From positions 2,480,001 to 2,544,000 of the forward strand of contig NZ_CP063808.1 in the NCBI RefSeq assembly GCF_018128905.1: a stretch of 64,000 bases of DNA. The letters are read 5' to 3'. Position numbers and translations under genes: made by a program. The stretch comes from Streptomyces sp. A2-16. GTDB taxonomy: Bacteria; Actinomycetota; Actinomycetes; Streptomycetales; Streptomycetaceae. The notes under the pieces were generated by a model. The model did no database searches. It saw nothing but the letters and a program-made list of their open reading frames with translations, and was not told the DNA's origin. Shown here in pieces: positions 56,726 to 64,000 of the stretch (the stretch's first letter is position 1; each line of letters opens with the position of its first letter).

Positions 56726-57481
56726 ATGGATCTCGGTCTCAGGGGCAAGAAGGCCCTGGTCACCGGCGGCACCCGAGGTGTGGGCCGGGGCATCGTGCTC
56801 GCCCTGGCACGTGCCGGAGCGGACGTCGTCACCTGCTACCGCAGCGAGAGCGAGCACGTCGCCTCCCTGGAACGGGAGCTCAAGGAGATCGGCGGCGACC
56901 ACCTCGTGGTCCAGGCCGACCTGACCCAGCCGGTGCGCGTCGCCCGGCTGCTGGAACAGGTGCGCGAGGCCCACGGCGGAGTCCTGGACCTGGTCGTCAA
57001 CAACGCGGGAGCCATCAGCCACATCCCGTACGAGCAGCTCTCGCTGGACGAATGGCAGCGCATCCTGGCCACCAACCTCACCGCCGTCCACCTCGTCGTC
57101 CAGCACGCCCTGCCGCTGCTGCGGGCGGGATCCTCCGTGGTGAGCATCGGGTCCAAGGCGGTGGACGCCGGCATACCGCTGCGTTCGCACTACACCGCCA
57201 CCAAGGCGGCGCTCGTGGGACTGAACCGCTCCCTGGCCAAGGAGTTCGGGCCCCGGGGCATCCGCTTCAACGTGGTCGCGCTCGGCGTGGTGGAGACCGA
57301 GAACCTGCACGCGCTGCCGGAGGCGGACCGGCGCCTCATGATCGAGCGGTACAGCGCGAAGACCGCCCTCGGCCGGCTCGGCCTGCCCGAGGAGGTGGCG
57401 GGCGCGGTGCTGTGGCTGGCCGGCGACCTGTCCCGGTACGTCACCGGTTCGACCGTCAGCGTCGACGGAGGCATCTCCTGA
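56726..57481 (+). CDS. SDR-family ketoreductase
   Basis: 251-residue short-chain dehydrogenase/reductase of FabG type. NADPH loop TGGTRGVG (residues 14-21), NNAGA, active Ser-equivalent segment SIGSKAV and YTATK (Tyr-x3-Lys). Given its place beside the PKS genes it may reduce a polyketide carbonyl, in the manner of PdmG-type reductases. The stop overlaps the next start (TGATG). A closer paralogue is encoded at 60126 on the other strand. Confidence 0.88.
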   Translation: MDLGLRGKKALVTGGTRGVGRGIVLALARAGADVVTCYRSESEHVASLERELKEIGGDHLVVQADLTQPVRVARLLEQVREAHGGVLDLVVNNAGAISHIPYEQLSLDEWQRILATNLTAVHLVVQHALPLLRAGSSVVSIGSKAVDAGIPLRSHYTATKAALVGLNRSLAKEFGPRGIRFNVVALGVVETENLHALPEADRRLMIERYSAKTALGRLGLPEEVAGAVLWLAGDLSRYVTGSTVSVDGGIS

Positions 57482-57804
57482 TGGGCTTCCGGGTCGTGCT
57501 CCGCATGGAGGTGGAGCAGGCCGCGGCCGCCGCGTTCGAGGCGGAGTGGCTCGGCGGGACCGACGCGGTCACCGGGCACCCCGCGTGCCTCGGCCAGTGG
57601 CTGGCCAGGGACACCGCCGAGCCGCGCGTCTACTGGATCGTCAGCGACTGGGTGGACGAGGCCGGGTTCCGCTCCTTCGAGGACAGCCCCGAGCACCTGC
57701 GGCACCGCGCGAAGCTCCATCCGTTCAGGTCCGGCGGTTCCTTCCACACGATGGACATCGTCGCCCGGATCGAGGGAAGGGCGGCGGCGGTCCATGACGG
57801 CTGA
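57481..57804 (+). CDS. ABM-family monooxygenase (copy 1)
   Basis: 107-residue antibiotic-biosynthesis-monooxygenase-fold protein (dimeric alpha+beta barrel). Relatives in polyketide clusters oxidise ring carbons to quinones without a cofactor. Landmarks: FRVVLRMEVEQ and YWIVSDWVDEAGFRSFED. Its stop overlaps the next ABM gene by 11 bp. Paralogous to the protein at 59045 rather than to its direct neighbour. Confidence 0.84.
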   Translation: MGFRVVLRMEVEQAAAAAFEAEWLGGTDAVTGHPACLGQWLARDTAEPRVYWIVSDWVDEAGFRSFEDSPEHLRHRAKLHPFRSGGSFHTMDIVARIEGRAAAVHDG

Positions 57805-58105
57805 AGTGCGGGTGATGGTCTATCAGGCCGCCCACGACGAACGGGAACTGGCCGCCGTCCGCGCCGCCTACCACGAGGTGAGCACCCGGCTCGCGACGGT
57901 GCCCGGGCTGCTCGGCAACGAACTGCTGCGCAGCCCCCACGACCCGACGTCCCTGGTGGTGCTCAGCCGCTGGGCCGGCCGGGAGGCGTTCGACGCCTGG
58001 GAGTCCGGCGCCTCGCACCGCGCGGACACCGCCCCGCTGCGGGCCTACCGCGACACCCGCAGACCCGTGCCGTTCGCGGTCTACGAAGTCGACGCCGCGC
58101 ACTGA
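57794..58105 (+). CDS. ABM-family monooxygenase (distinct type)
   Basis: 103-residue ABM-fold protein with an opening VRVMVYQAAHDERELAAV and LLRSPHDPTSLVVLSRWAGREAFDAWE. It is more divergent from the other two ABM proteins of the cluster. The start overlaps the previous gene by 11 bp. Expected to act on a late intermediate; specificity unknown. Confidence 0.8.
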   Translation: MTAEVRVMVYQAAHDERELAAVRAAYHEVSTRLATVPGLLGNELLRSPHDPTSLVVLSRWAGREAFDAWESGASHRADTAPLRAYRDTRRPVPFAVYEVDAAH

Positions 58106-58181
58106 CCGGCACACCGCCCCGGTCCCCGGCCCGGCCTCCGCCGTGCCGGGGACCGTTTCCACGACCTTGGGAGAGACCACT

Positions 58182-59048
58182 GTGAGCAGCAGGACAACGG
58201 CATTCATCGGACTCGGCGCCATGGGTGCCGGCATGGCCCACAGCCTGCTCGACGCGGGCTTCGACGTCACTGTCCACAACCGGACCGCGAGCAGGGCGGC
58301 CCCGCTCGCCGAGGCCGGAGCACACGTCGCCGCCTCGGCCGCCCGGGCGGCGGCCGACCGGGACACGGTCGTGCTGAGCCTCAGCGACGAGACCGCCGTG
58401 GAAGAGGTGCTCTTCGGCCAGGTGCTGCCCGTCCTGCGGCAGGGCGCCACGGTCGTCGACACCTCCACCGTCTCCCCGCGCTACGCCCGCGCCTGTGCCC
58501 GGCGGCTCGCCGCCGCCGGAGTGCGCCGGGTGGAGGCATGCGTCGTCGGCAACCCGCTCCAGGCCCGCCAAGGCGCCCTGCGGGTGTTCGCCGCAGGGGA
58601 GGAGCAGGACATCGAAGGAGTGCGCGACCTCCTGGAGGCGATCGGCACGGAGGTCGTCACCGTCGGCGCCCCCGGCACGGCGGCCACCGTCAAGCTGGTC
58701 CTCAACCTCCTGCTCGGGGCCCAGGTCGCCTCCCTGGCCGAGGCGGTCGCCTACGGCGTACGGGCCGGCCTGGACCGCGACCAGCTGCTGGCCTCCGTCG
58801 CCGGGAGCGGCTTCAGCTCGGCCGTCCTGCGCTTCCGGGCCGAGCTGATGCGCAAGGACAGCTACGAACCGGCCTTCTTCCGCTCGGCGCTGATGGAGAA
58901 GGACCTGCGCCTGGCGGTCTCCGACGGGGCGGGCCTCGGGGTGCCTATGCCCGTGCTGGAGACGGTCCGGAGCCGCTTCGAGGACGTCGTGCGGGCGGGC
59001 GACGGTGACAAGGACGCCGCCGTCGTCGTCCGGCACACCGGACGGTGA
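58182..59048 (+). CDS. NAD(P)-dependent 6PGDH/beta-hydroxyacid dehydrogenase-like oxidoreductase
   Basis: 288-residue oxidoreductase: Rossmann domain with GLGAMGAGMA (about residues 9-18) and a helical C-terminal domain containing the Lys of TVKLVLN. The fold is that of 3-hydroxyisobutyrate dehydrogenases and imine reductases. A start at GTG 58182 follows GGGAGAG. Within a type II cluster it is unusual and may reduce an imine or hydroxyacid side chain, or act in sugar or starter supply; I cannot decide. GTGA overlap with the next gene. Confidence 0.8.
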   Translation: MSSRTTAFIGLGAMGAGMAHSLLDAGFDVTVHNRTASRAAPLAEAGAHVAASAARAAADRDTVVLSLSDETAVEEVLFGQVLPVLRQGATVVDTSTVSPRYARACARRLAAAGVRRVEACVVGNPLQARQGALRVFAAGEEQDIEGVRDLLEAIGTEVVTVGAPGTAATVKLVLNLLLGAQVASLAEAVAYGVRAGLDRDQLLASVAGSGFSSAVLRFRAELMRKDSYEPAFFRSALMEKDLRLAVSDGAGLGVPMPVLETVRSRFEDVVRAGDGDKDAAVVVRHTGR

Positions 59049-59386
59049 GCGCCATGAGCGGGCCGCGGACCGGGGAACCGGTGCGGGTGGTGCTGCGGAT
59101 GGAGATCGTCTCCGGCAGGGAGCGGGAGTTCGAGGAGCTCTGGCTGGAGATCGCCCGGACGATCGGGCGCAGCCCGGCCAACCGGGGGCAGGTCCTGGCC
59201 CGGGCCGGTGCGGTGGACGGCGCGAGCGTGTACTACGTGTACACCGACTGGACGGACGAGGCGAGCTTCCGGGCGTTCGAGACCAGCCGCCACCACGGGG
59301 ACAACCGGCGCCGCCTCGGCCCGCTGCGCGCGGGCGGCGACATGACGGTGACCGCGGTCGTGCACACACTGGAAGGACCCGCCTGA
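59045..59386 (+). CDS. ABM-family monooxygenase (copy 2)
   Basis: 113-residue paralogue of the ABM protein at 57481 (VVLRMEIVSGREREFEELW; YYVYTDWTDEASFRAFE). GTG 59045 overlaps the dehydrogenase stop; ATG 59054 is an alternative. It ends the main plus-strand operon; convergent SDR genes begin downstream. Likely oxidises the aromatic core. Confidence 0.84.
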   Translation: MSAMSGPRTGEPVRVVLRMEIVSGREREFEELWLEIARTIGRSPANRGQVLARAGAVDGASVYYVYTDWTDEASFRAFETSRHHGDNRRRLGPLRAGGDMTVTAVVHTLEGPA

Positions 59387-59424
59387 CCGACGGAGCGTCG
59401 GGCGGGTCCCTGCGGCCGCGGCCG

Positions 59425-60129
59425 CTACCAGCCGATGACGGCCCCCCGCCGCAGCAGGACCCCGGTGGGGCCGTCGTCGGGCAGCAGCGCCGCGTGCACC
59501 ACCGCCTCGGCGGCCTCCTCAGGGCTCTGCGGGGCGTCCGGTCGCATCCGGGTGCGCACCAGACCGGGATTGACCGCGTTGACCAGCACTCCCGTGCCGT
59601 CCAGCTCCGCACCGAGCGTCGCGGTCAGGGCGTTCAGGGCGGCCTTGGACACCGAGTAGCCGGCACACTGCGCGGCGATGCCGTGGGTGAACGACCCCGC
59701 CCCGCTGGAGACCATCACGACCCGGCCCCAGCCGCGCTCCACCATGCCGGGCACGAACGCCTGCGACACCCGCCAGGCCCCGAAGAGATTCACCGCGAAG
59801 GTGTCCGCCACCACGCCCAGCGCCACCGACGACGGCCGGGTCCCCCAGTCGAGCTGGATACCCGCGTTGTTCACGAGGACGTCCACCGGACCCGCCGCCT
59901 CCGCGGCCCGGGCCACCGATCCCGCGTCGGTGACGTCCAGCACCAGCGACCCGGCATCCCCGCCGAGCCCCGCCGCGACCCGTGCACCGTCCCGCTCGTC
60001 GCGCACCCCTGCCAGCACCCGGTGCCCCAGCCCGTTCAGCGCCGTGGCGACCGCGAGTCCGAGACCGCGCCCCGCCCCGGTCACGAGTACCGTGCGACGC
60101 ACCCCGGCCACCGCCCCCGCCGCGTTCAT
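59425..60129 (-). CDS. SDR-family oxidoreductase
   Basis: 234-residue classical SDR: cofactor loop TGAGRGLG (about 18-25), NNAGI, catalytic Ser in MVSSGAG and YSVSK. ATG 60129 overlaps the stop of the upstream SDR (ATGA), so the two are coupled. It is more distant from the other two SDRs. Expected to reduce or oxidise a polyketide or sugar carbonyl. Confidence 0.84.
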   Translation of the reverse strand: MNAAGAVAGVRRTVLVTGAGRGLGLAVATALNGLGHRVLAGVRDERDGARVAAGLGGDAGSLVLDVTDAGSVARAAEAAGPVDVLVNNAGIQLDWGTRPSSVALGVVADTFAVNLFGAWRVSQAFVPGMVERGWGRVVMVSSGAGSFTHGIAAQCAGYSVSKAALNALTATLGAELDGTGVLVNAVNPGLVRTRMRPDAPQSPEEAAEAVVHAALLPDDGPTGVLLRRGAVIGW

Positions 60130-60860
60130 ATCCCGCCGTCCACGTCGAGGACCTGACCGGTGACGTACGACGCGGCGGCGCCCGCCAGGAACAGGATCGC
60201 GCCCGCCACCTCCGCGGGCCGCCCCAGCCGCCCCAGGGCCGTCGACGCGGCGATCCGCGCGGCGACGGCCGGCGGCGGGCCCGCTCCCGGCTCACCCCCC
60301 ATGACCCCGGGAGCGACCGTGTTGACCCGGACACCGCGGGGGCCCAACTCCTTGGCCAGCGACCGCCCCAGGCCGATCAGGGCCGCCTTGGAGGCCGCGT
60401 AGTGGGCCCCGCCGGGCCGCCCCCGCAGCGCCACCGACGCACCGACGTTGACGACCGAGGCCCCCTCACCGAGGAGGTCCAGCACGGCCCCGGTGACCAG
60501 GTACGTGGACGTGACGTTGTGGTCCACGACCCGGTGCCACTCGTCGGGCGTCAGCTCACCGAAGGCCGTGTGCCCGTCCACGCCGACGTTGTTGACCAGC
60601 ACGTCGAGCCCGCCCAGGGACTCCCGCACGCGCTCGGCCAGGTCGGCCACCTCCTCCGCGCGCGTCACGTCCGCGCGCACCAGCAGATGCCACGCTCCCA
60701 GCTCCTTCAACTCCCGTCCCAGGGCCTGCTCCTGCTCACCGCCCCGGGACGCCACGGCGACCCGGGCACCGCAGCGTGCGAACGCGAGCACCGTGGCCCG
60801 GCCGATCCCCCGGGTACCGCCGGTGACCAGCACCCGCTTGCCGGACAGTCCGTGATCCAT
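60126..60860 (-). CDS. SDR-family ketoreductase (paralogue of 56726)
   Basis: 244-residue SDR, clearly related to the one at 56726 ([18 protein letters not shown]; xLxRELKExG; GLxRSLAKExGPRG). NADPH loop TGGTRGIG, YAASK. It starts a two-gene minus-strand unit. A second KR-like enzyme in one cluster suggests two reductions, or reduction and reoxidation. Confidence 0.86.
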   Translation of the reverse strand: MDHGLSGKRVLVTGGTRGIGRATVLAFARCGARVAVASRGGEQEQALGRELKELGAWHLLVRADVTRAEEVADLAERVRESLGGLDVLVNNVGVDGHTAFGELTPDEWHRVVDHNVTSTYLVTGAVLDLLGEGASVVNVGASVALRGRPGGAHYAASKAALIGLGRSLAKELGPRGVRVNTVAPGVMGGEPGAGPPPAVAARIAASTALGRLGRPAEVAGAILFLAGAAASYVTGQVLDVDGGI

Positions 60861-60913
60861 CAGCTTCCTCCCAGAAATCCCGGGCCGCGCGACCGGGCCC
60901 GGAGCACGACTGC

Positions 60914-60947
60914 GGGGCGGCGCGCACCGGAATCGGCGCGCCGCCCC
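60914..60947. terminator. 12-bp GC-rich hairpin
   Basis: Perfect arms GGGGCGGCGCGC (60914-60925) and GCGCGCCGCCCC (60936-60947), 10-nt loop, located just after the methyltransferase stop on the minus strand and before the SDR start. It may terminate the methyltransferase transcript. Confidence 0.7.
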
Positions 60948-60956
60948 GGCGGGTGG

Positions 60957-61973
60957 TCAGGGCGCCTTGTGGGCGATGACGAGGGTGTCGAACTCGCCGA
61001 GCGGCATGATCTCGGTGGAGACGAAGCCGGCCTTCTCGGTGTGCCCCAGCAGCTCCGACACCGGATACTCGGAGCCGCCGTCGGTCACCAGCAGCATGTC
61101 CAGGCTGATCACCAGGTTCTCCACGTACGCCGGCCCCTCGTCGAGCATCCGGTCGTAGGCCAGCAGGTATCCCCCGGGGTTGACGGCGTCGAACGCCGTG
61201 CGCACCAGCTGCTCGCGCCGGTCCCGGTCCCAGTCGTGCAGGACGTGACCCATCGTCACCACGTCGGCGGTGACCGGGACGCCGTCGTCGAAGAAGTCGC
61301 CGCCGTGGAACTCCACACGTCCGGTCAGACCGCGCTCGGCCATGTGCTCGGTGAACAGCGGCTCCATGGCGGGCAGGTCGAAGACGTGGCCCCTCAGGTG
61401 CGGCTGGGCGGCGACGACGAGGGAGGCGAGATTGCCCCGCGCGCCACCGATGTCCAGCACGGAGGAACTGCGCGACCAGTCGAACGACTTGACCAGTTCC
61501 GGGCCGATCACCTGCGTCAGCGCGTCCATCATTCCCACGAACTGCCGCAGAACGGCCGGGTTCTGCGTGACCGCCTCGAAGTGGCTGCCCGACTGCTGCT
61601 CCCCGGTGCGCAGCGCCTCGGAGAGCCTGCCCCAGGCGGGGTACAGGTTGCGGTTCGAGCGCTGGAGGAACCCGCCGACGTAGTCCTTGTGGTCCGCCAC
61701 CAGGAAGCGGTCCGGGCCCTCGGCGTTGCGGTAGGTGCCGTTCTCGCGCACCAGCAGCCCCAGGGCGGTGAGCAGGTCGAGGAAGTCGGCCAGACCGCGC
61801 CCGTGCAGACCGAGGTGGGCGCGCACGTCCTCCTCGGTGGCCGGGCCGTGCCGGTGCAGGTGGGTGAACAGACCGAACTCGACGGCGGTCAGCAGTGCCT
61901 TGGCGTCGCAGAACATGTTGGCCATCCGGATGATGCCGGAGGGGGTGCTGACGTCCGGGGTGGTGAGCGTCAT
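60957..61973 (-). CDS. O-methyltransferase (hydroxyneurosporene/TcmN-C type)
   Basis: 338-residue SAM-dependent O-methyltransferase of the polyketide class. An N-terminal dimerisation/winged helix (about 20-110) is followed by the Rossmann domain with motif I VLDIGGARGNLA, GGDFFDDGVP and HVLHDWDRD, the typical catalytic region with His. It should methylate a phenol of the polyketide. ATG 61973 opens a gene divergent from the LLM oxidoreductase. Confidence 0.92.
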   Translation of the reverse strand: MTLTTPDVSTPSGIIRMANMFCDAKALLTAVEFGLFTHLHRHGPATEEDVRAHLGLHGRGLADFLDLLTALGLLVRENGTYRNAEGPDRFLVADHKDYVGGFLQRSNRNLYPAWGRLSEALRTGEQQSGSHFEAVTQNPAVLRQFVGMMDALTQVIGPELVKSFDWSRSSSVLDIGGARGNLASLVVAAQPHLRGHVFDLPAMEPLFTEHMAERGLTGRVEFHGGDFFDDGVPVTADVVTMGHVLHDWDRDRREQLVRTAFDAVNPGGYLLAYDRMLDEGPAYVENLVISLDMLLVTDGGSEYPVSELLGHTEKAGFVSTEIMPLGEFDTLVIAHKAP

Positions 61974-62174
61974 GCGCGGACTCCTTCCAGGACGGCGTGG
62001 TCGGGCGCCACCGCCGCTGCGTCGGACAGTCGCAGGCGGCGATGGAGTACGGCTCGAAGGGCGCTCACGGCAGCCGGGCGGCGGTCCCGCGGACCTCAGG
62101 CCGTCCTCGAGGAGGCCCGGCTATCCCTGGCGTAGGAGCGACGAAGCGAACAGCCGACAGGAAGGACGTTCCCC

Positions 62175-63032
62175 GTGGACATCGGAGTTGGCCTGCCCAC
62201 CACCGTCCCCGACGTCACCCGCGACAGGCTGCTGACCTGGGCGCGGGAGGCGGACGGGTACGGGTTCTCCACGCTCGGCGTCCTCGACCGCCTGGTGTAC
62301 GACAACCACGAGTCCCTGGTGTCACTGGCCGCCGCGGCGGCCGTCACCGAGCGGATCCGGCTCGCCACCACCATCCTGATCGCCCCCTACCGCCCCGGGA
62401 CCGCCCTGCTGGCCAAGCAGCTCGCCTCCCTCGACGAGCTCTCCTGCGGCAGGCTCGTCGTGGGCCTGGCGGCCGGCGGACGGGACGACGACTACCGGGC
62501 CACCGGGGCGGCGTACGGCGACCGGGGGCGCCGACTCGACGCCCTCGCGGTCGCTCTCCGGGAGATCTGGGCCGGCGGGGGTCCGGTGCCGGGCATCGGC
62601 CCCCGGCCCGGGAGCGGCGGTCCGCGCCTGCTCTTCGGCGGCCACTCCCCGGCGGCGATGCGCCGAGCCGCCCGCCACGGCGAGGGCTGGATCGCGGGCG
62701 GCAGCTCGGCGGCCGGGTTCGGTGAACTGGCCCGGCGGGCGGGCGAGATCTGGACGGCCGAGGGGCGTACCGGGCGGCCGCGGACGGTGGCGCTGCTCTA
62801 CGCCTGCCTCGGCCCGGACGCCCGGGCGACGGCCGAGAGATATCTCCGGGCCTACTACGCCTTCATCGGGCCCAAGGCGGAGATGGCCGCGCGTGCCGTG
62901 ATCACCGACGAGCGAGAGCTCAAGGACACGATCGGCCGGTATGCCGCCGAGGGCTGTGACGAACTGCTGGTCTTCCCGTGCACGGCCGACCTCGGCCAGC
63001 TCGACCACCTGGCCCGCGCCGCCCTCGGCTGA
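62175..63032 (+). CDS. LLM-class (probably F420-dependent) oxidoreductase
   Basis: 285-residue luciferase-like monooxygenase-fold enzyme. The opening MDIGVGLPTTVPD, the LATTILIAPYRPG strand and the C-terminal GCDELLVFP are typical of actinobacterial F420-binding members. It could reduce or oxidise a double bond or carbonyl on the polyketide. GTG 62175 has AGGAAGG upstream. It ends in an inverted repeat facing the glycosyltransferase. Confidence 0.85.
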   Translation: MDIGVGLPTTVPDVTRDRLLTWAREADGYGFSTLGVLDRLVYDNHESLVSLAAAAAVTERIRLATTILIAPYRPGTALLAKQLASLDELSCGRLVVGLAAGGRDDDYRATGAAYGDRGRRLDALAVALREIWAGGGPVPGIGPRPGSGGPRLLFGGHSPAAMRRAARHGEGWIAGGSSAAGFGELARRAGEIWTAEGRTGRPRTVALLYACLGPDARATAERYLRAYYAFIGPKAEMAARAVITDERELKDTIGRYAAEGCDELLVFPCTADLGQLDHLARAALG

Positions 63033-63045
63033 GCCGGCCCGCACG

Positions 63046-63088
63046 CGTCGAGGTCCGCCTCCCTCCGACCCGGAGACGGACCTCGACG
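63046..63088. terminator. Hairpin between LLM and glycosyltransferase genes
   Basis: Perfect 12-bp arms (CGTCGAGGTCCG 63046-63057; CGGACCTCGACG 63077-63088) with a 19-nt loop between convergent stops. Confidence 0.8.
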
Positions 63089-63112
63089 TACGACGGCCTC
63101 CGCCGTGGCTCG

Positions 63113-64000
63113 TCAGAGGTGCCCGGCGCGTCCGCCGGGGTACCCCTCCAGCTGCTCGGCCACCTCCGCCGGTGACGGCTGGGCCGCCATCTCCGCCTGT
63201 AGCTTGCGCGCTGCCGCGCGCGCCGGACCGTCCTCCGGCAGCAGTCGCCGGGTCGCCTCCAGCAAGCGCCCCGGGGTGGCCTCGTCGCGGGTCAGGACCT
63301 CGCCCGCGCCCACCTCGGCCACCCGCCGGGCGTGCCCGGCATGGTCGGGGAGCTGCGGCACCAGGAGCAGCGGGAGCCCGTGGGCGAGAGCGGTGAGGAC
63401 CGTCCCGGCGCCGCCGTGGGAGACGACCAGGTCGCATCCGGGGAGCACCCGGTCGAGCGCCGTGTCCACCACGACCTCGACCTCCTCCGGCACCACTCCG
63501 TCGAGCAGCGGCAGTTGTGCCTCGGAGACCGCCAGGACGACCTGTGCACCGGCCGCGGCGAGCGCGGCCGCCGTCCGGGCGCCGAGGAAGCGGTCGGGGC
63601 CGAGCCGGGCCATCGTGTGCCCCCAGGTGACACAGACCCGCGGTCGGCTGGAGTTTCCCGTCGGCCGTGGGCCCCTCGACGACCCGTTGTAGGGGACGTG
63701 GCGCATCGGCAGCCGGCGGTAGTCGGTGGGCACCTGGAGACCGGTGGGGGTGGGATCCACGGTAGCCGTCCCGAAGGGGTCGAATCCGACCGCCCCGTGC
63801 CGTGCGGCGAGCGGTGCGAGCGCTTCGGTGAGCGGGCCGCGGGCTCGCAGCAGCAGGTCGGTGCCGTACAGATGACGGACGGCGGGGACACCGGCCGCCG
63901 CCGCGGCGATCGGACCGGCCATGGCCGTGGGGTCGTGGACCACGAGGTCCACCCGCTCGTCGCGGACGAGGTCCACCAGGTCGGCCGTCATCGACTCGGC
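63113..64000 (-). CDS. Glycosyltransferase of macrolide/aromatic type (partial)
   Basis: At least 295 residues of a GT-B (GT1) glycosyltransferase; the N-terminus lies beyond 64000 as the frame stays open to the window edge. The nucleotide-sugar site is visible in the C-terminal half: VVSHGGAGTVLTALAHGLPLLLVPQLPDHAGHA, split across its HGGxGT and Q/D positions. It should transfer a deoxysugar to the polyketide. The family (EryCIII/UrdGT2-like) suits a sugar-decorated aromatic product; deoxysugar genes are expected to the right of the window. Confidence 0.9.
   Translation of the reverse strand, partial: AESMTADLVDLVRDERVDLVVHDPTAMAGPIAAAAAGVPAVRHLYGTDLLLRARGPLTEALAPLAARHGAVGFDPFGTATVDPTPTGLQVPTDYRRLPMRHVPYNGSSRGPRPTGNSSRPRVCVTWGHTMARLGPDRFLGARTAAALAAAGAQVVLAVSEAQLPLLDGVVPEEVEVVVDTALDRVLPGCDLVVSHGGAGTVLTALAHGLPLLLVPQLPDHAGHARRVAEVGAGEVLTRDEATPGRLLEATRRLLPEDGPARAAARKLQAEMAAQPSPAEVAEQLEGYPGGRAGHL

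Noticed and set aside
62041..62120. TCGA/TCAC heptamers upstream of the LLM gene considered as a second SARP site.
   Set aside because: Repeats at 11-bp periodicity share only two or three bases, no better than chance at this GC content.

Overview
The window looks like chromosomal DNA of a Streptomyces or close relative. Third codon positions are almost all G or C. Marker genes fit this genus: a two-domain geosmin synthase, a cvn conservon, an AfsA/ArpA-type butyrolactone signalling locus, a subtilisin-inhibitor family protein, DUF6230/DUF6114 genes and a type II polyketide synthase cluster. TTA leucine codons are rare and sit in regulatory or accessory genes, as expected where bldA gates expression. 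I saw no rRNA, tRNA, transposase, integrase or CRISPR array. No species is assigned.

Left part (1-16 kb): an osmolyte-type binding lipoprotein, then a peptide/nickel-type ABC importer operon on the minus strand (binding protein, two permeases, fused double ATPase) ending in a ROK sugar kinase. A divergent ROK repressor and an M81 (MlrC-like) peptidase follow. Next is a conservon on the minus strand: sensor kinase-like CvnA, roadblock CvnB, DUF742 CvnC and GTPase CvnD, preceded by a ribose-type binding lipoprotein.

Middle (16-48 kb): peptidase E, a DUF6230/DUF6114 pair, a small secreted protein, a membrane-anchored AA10 LPMO and a secreted S8 protease with a P-domain. The signalling locus (22.8-25.3 kb) holds an acidic ArpA-like receptor, an AfsA-like synthase with two TTA codons and a more basic second receptor with a TTA at codon 5. 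After it come an ARMT1-family phosphatase, a methyltransferase, a STAND/TPR protein, geosmin synthase and several house-keeping or orphan genes: GATase, LysR, PDZ, phosphoesterase, LysE, M24 peptidase and a kinase-fold protein without its catalytic Asp. treZ and treY follow, separated by an FHA protein, two M14 carboxypeptidase paralogues and an SSI-type inhibitor translationally coupled to the first.

Right part (48.9-64 kb, continuing beyond the window): a type II PKS cluster with a type II thioesterase, SARP activator, ACP, two SchA/CurD-like proteins, two DUF1772 membrane proteins, TcmI-type and cupin cyclases, KS-alpha, KS-beta (CLF), an SRPBCC aromatase, three SDRs, three ABM-type monooxygenases, a 6PGDH-like dehydrogenase, an O-methyltransferase, an LLM/F420-type oxidoreductase and a truncated glycosyltransferase. 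The gene set points to a reduced, oxygenated, methylated and probably glycosylated aromatic polyketide; a pentangular polyphenol is my best guess. Four gene families in the cluster are duplicated.

A recurrent oddity is short tandem repeats (9-33 bp units) that start at, or just after, stop codons of otherwise unrelated genes.
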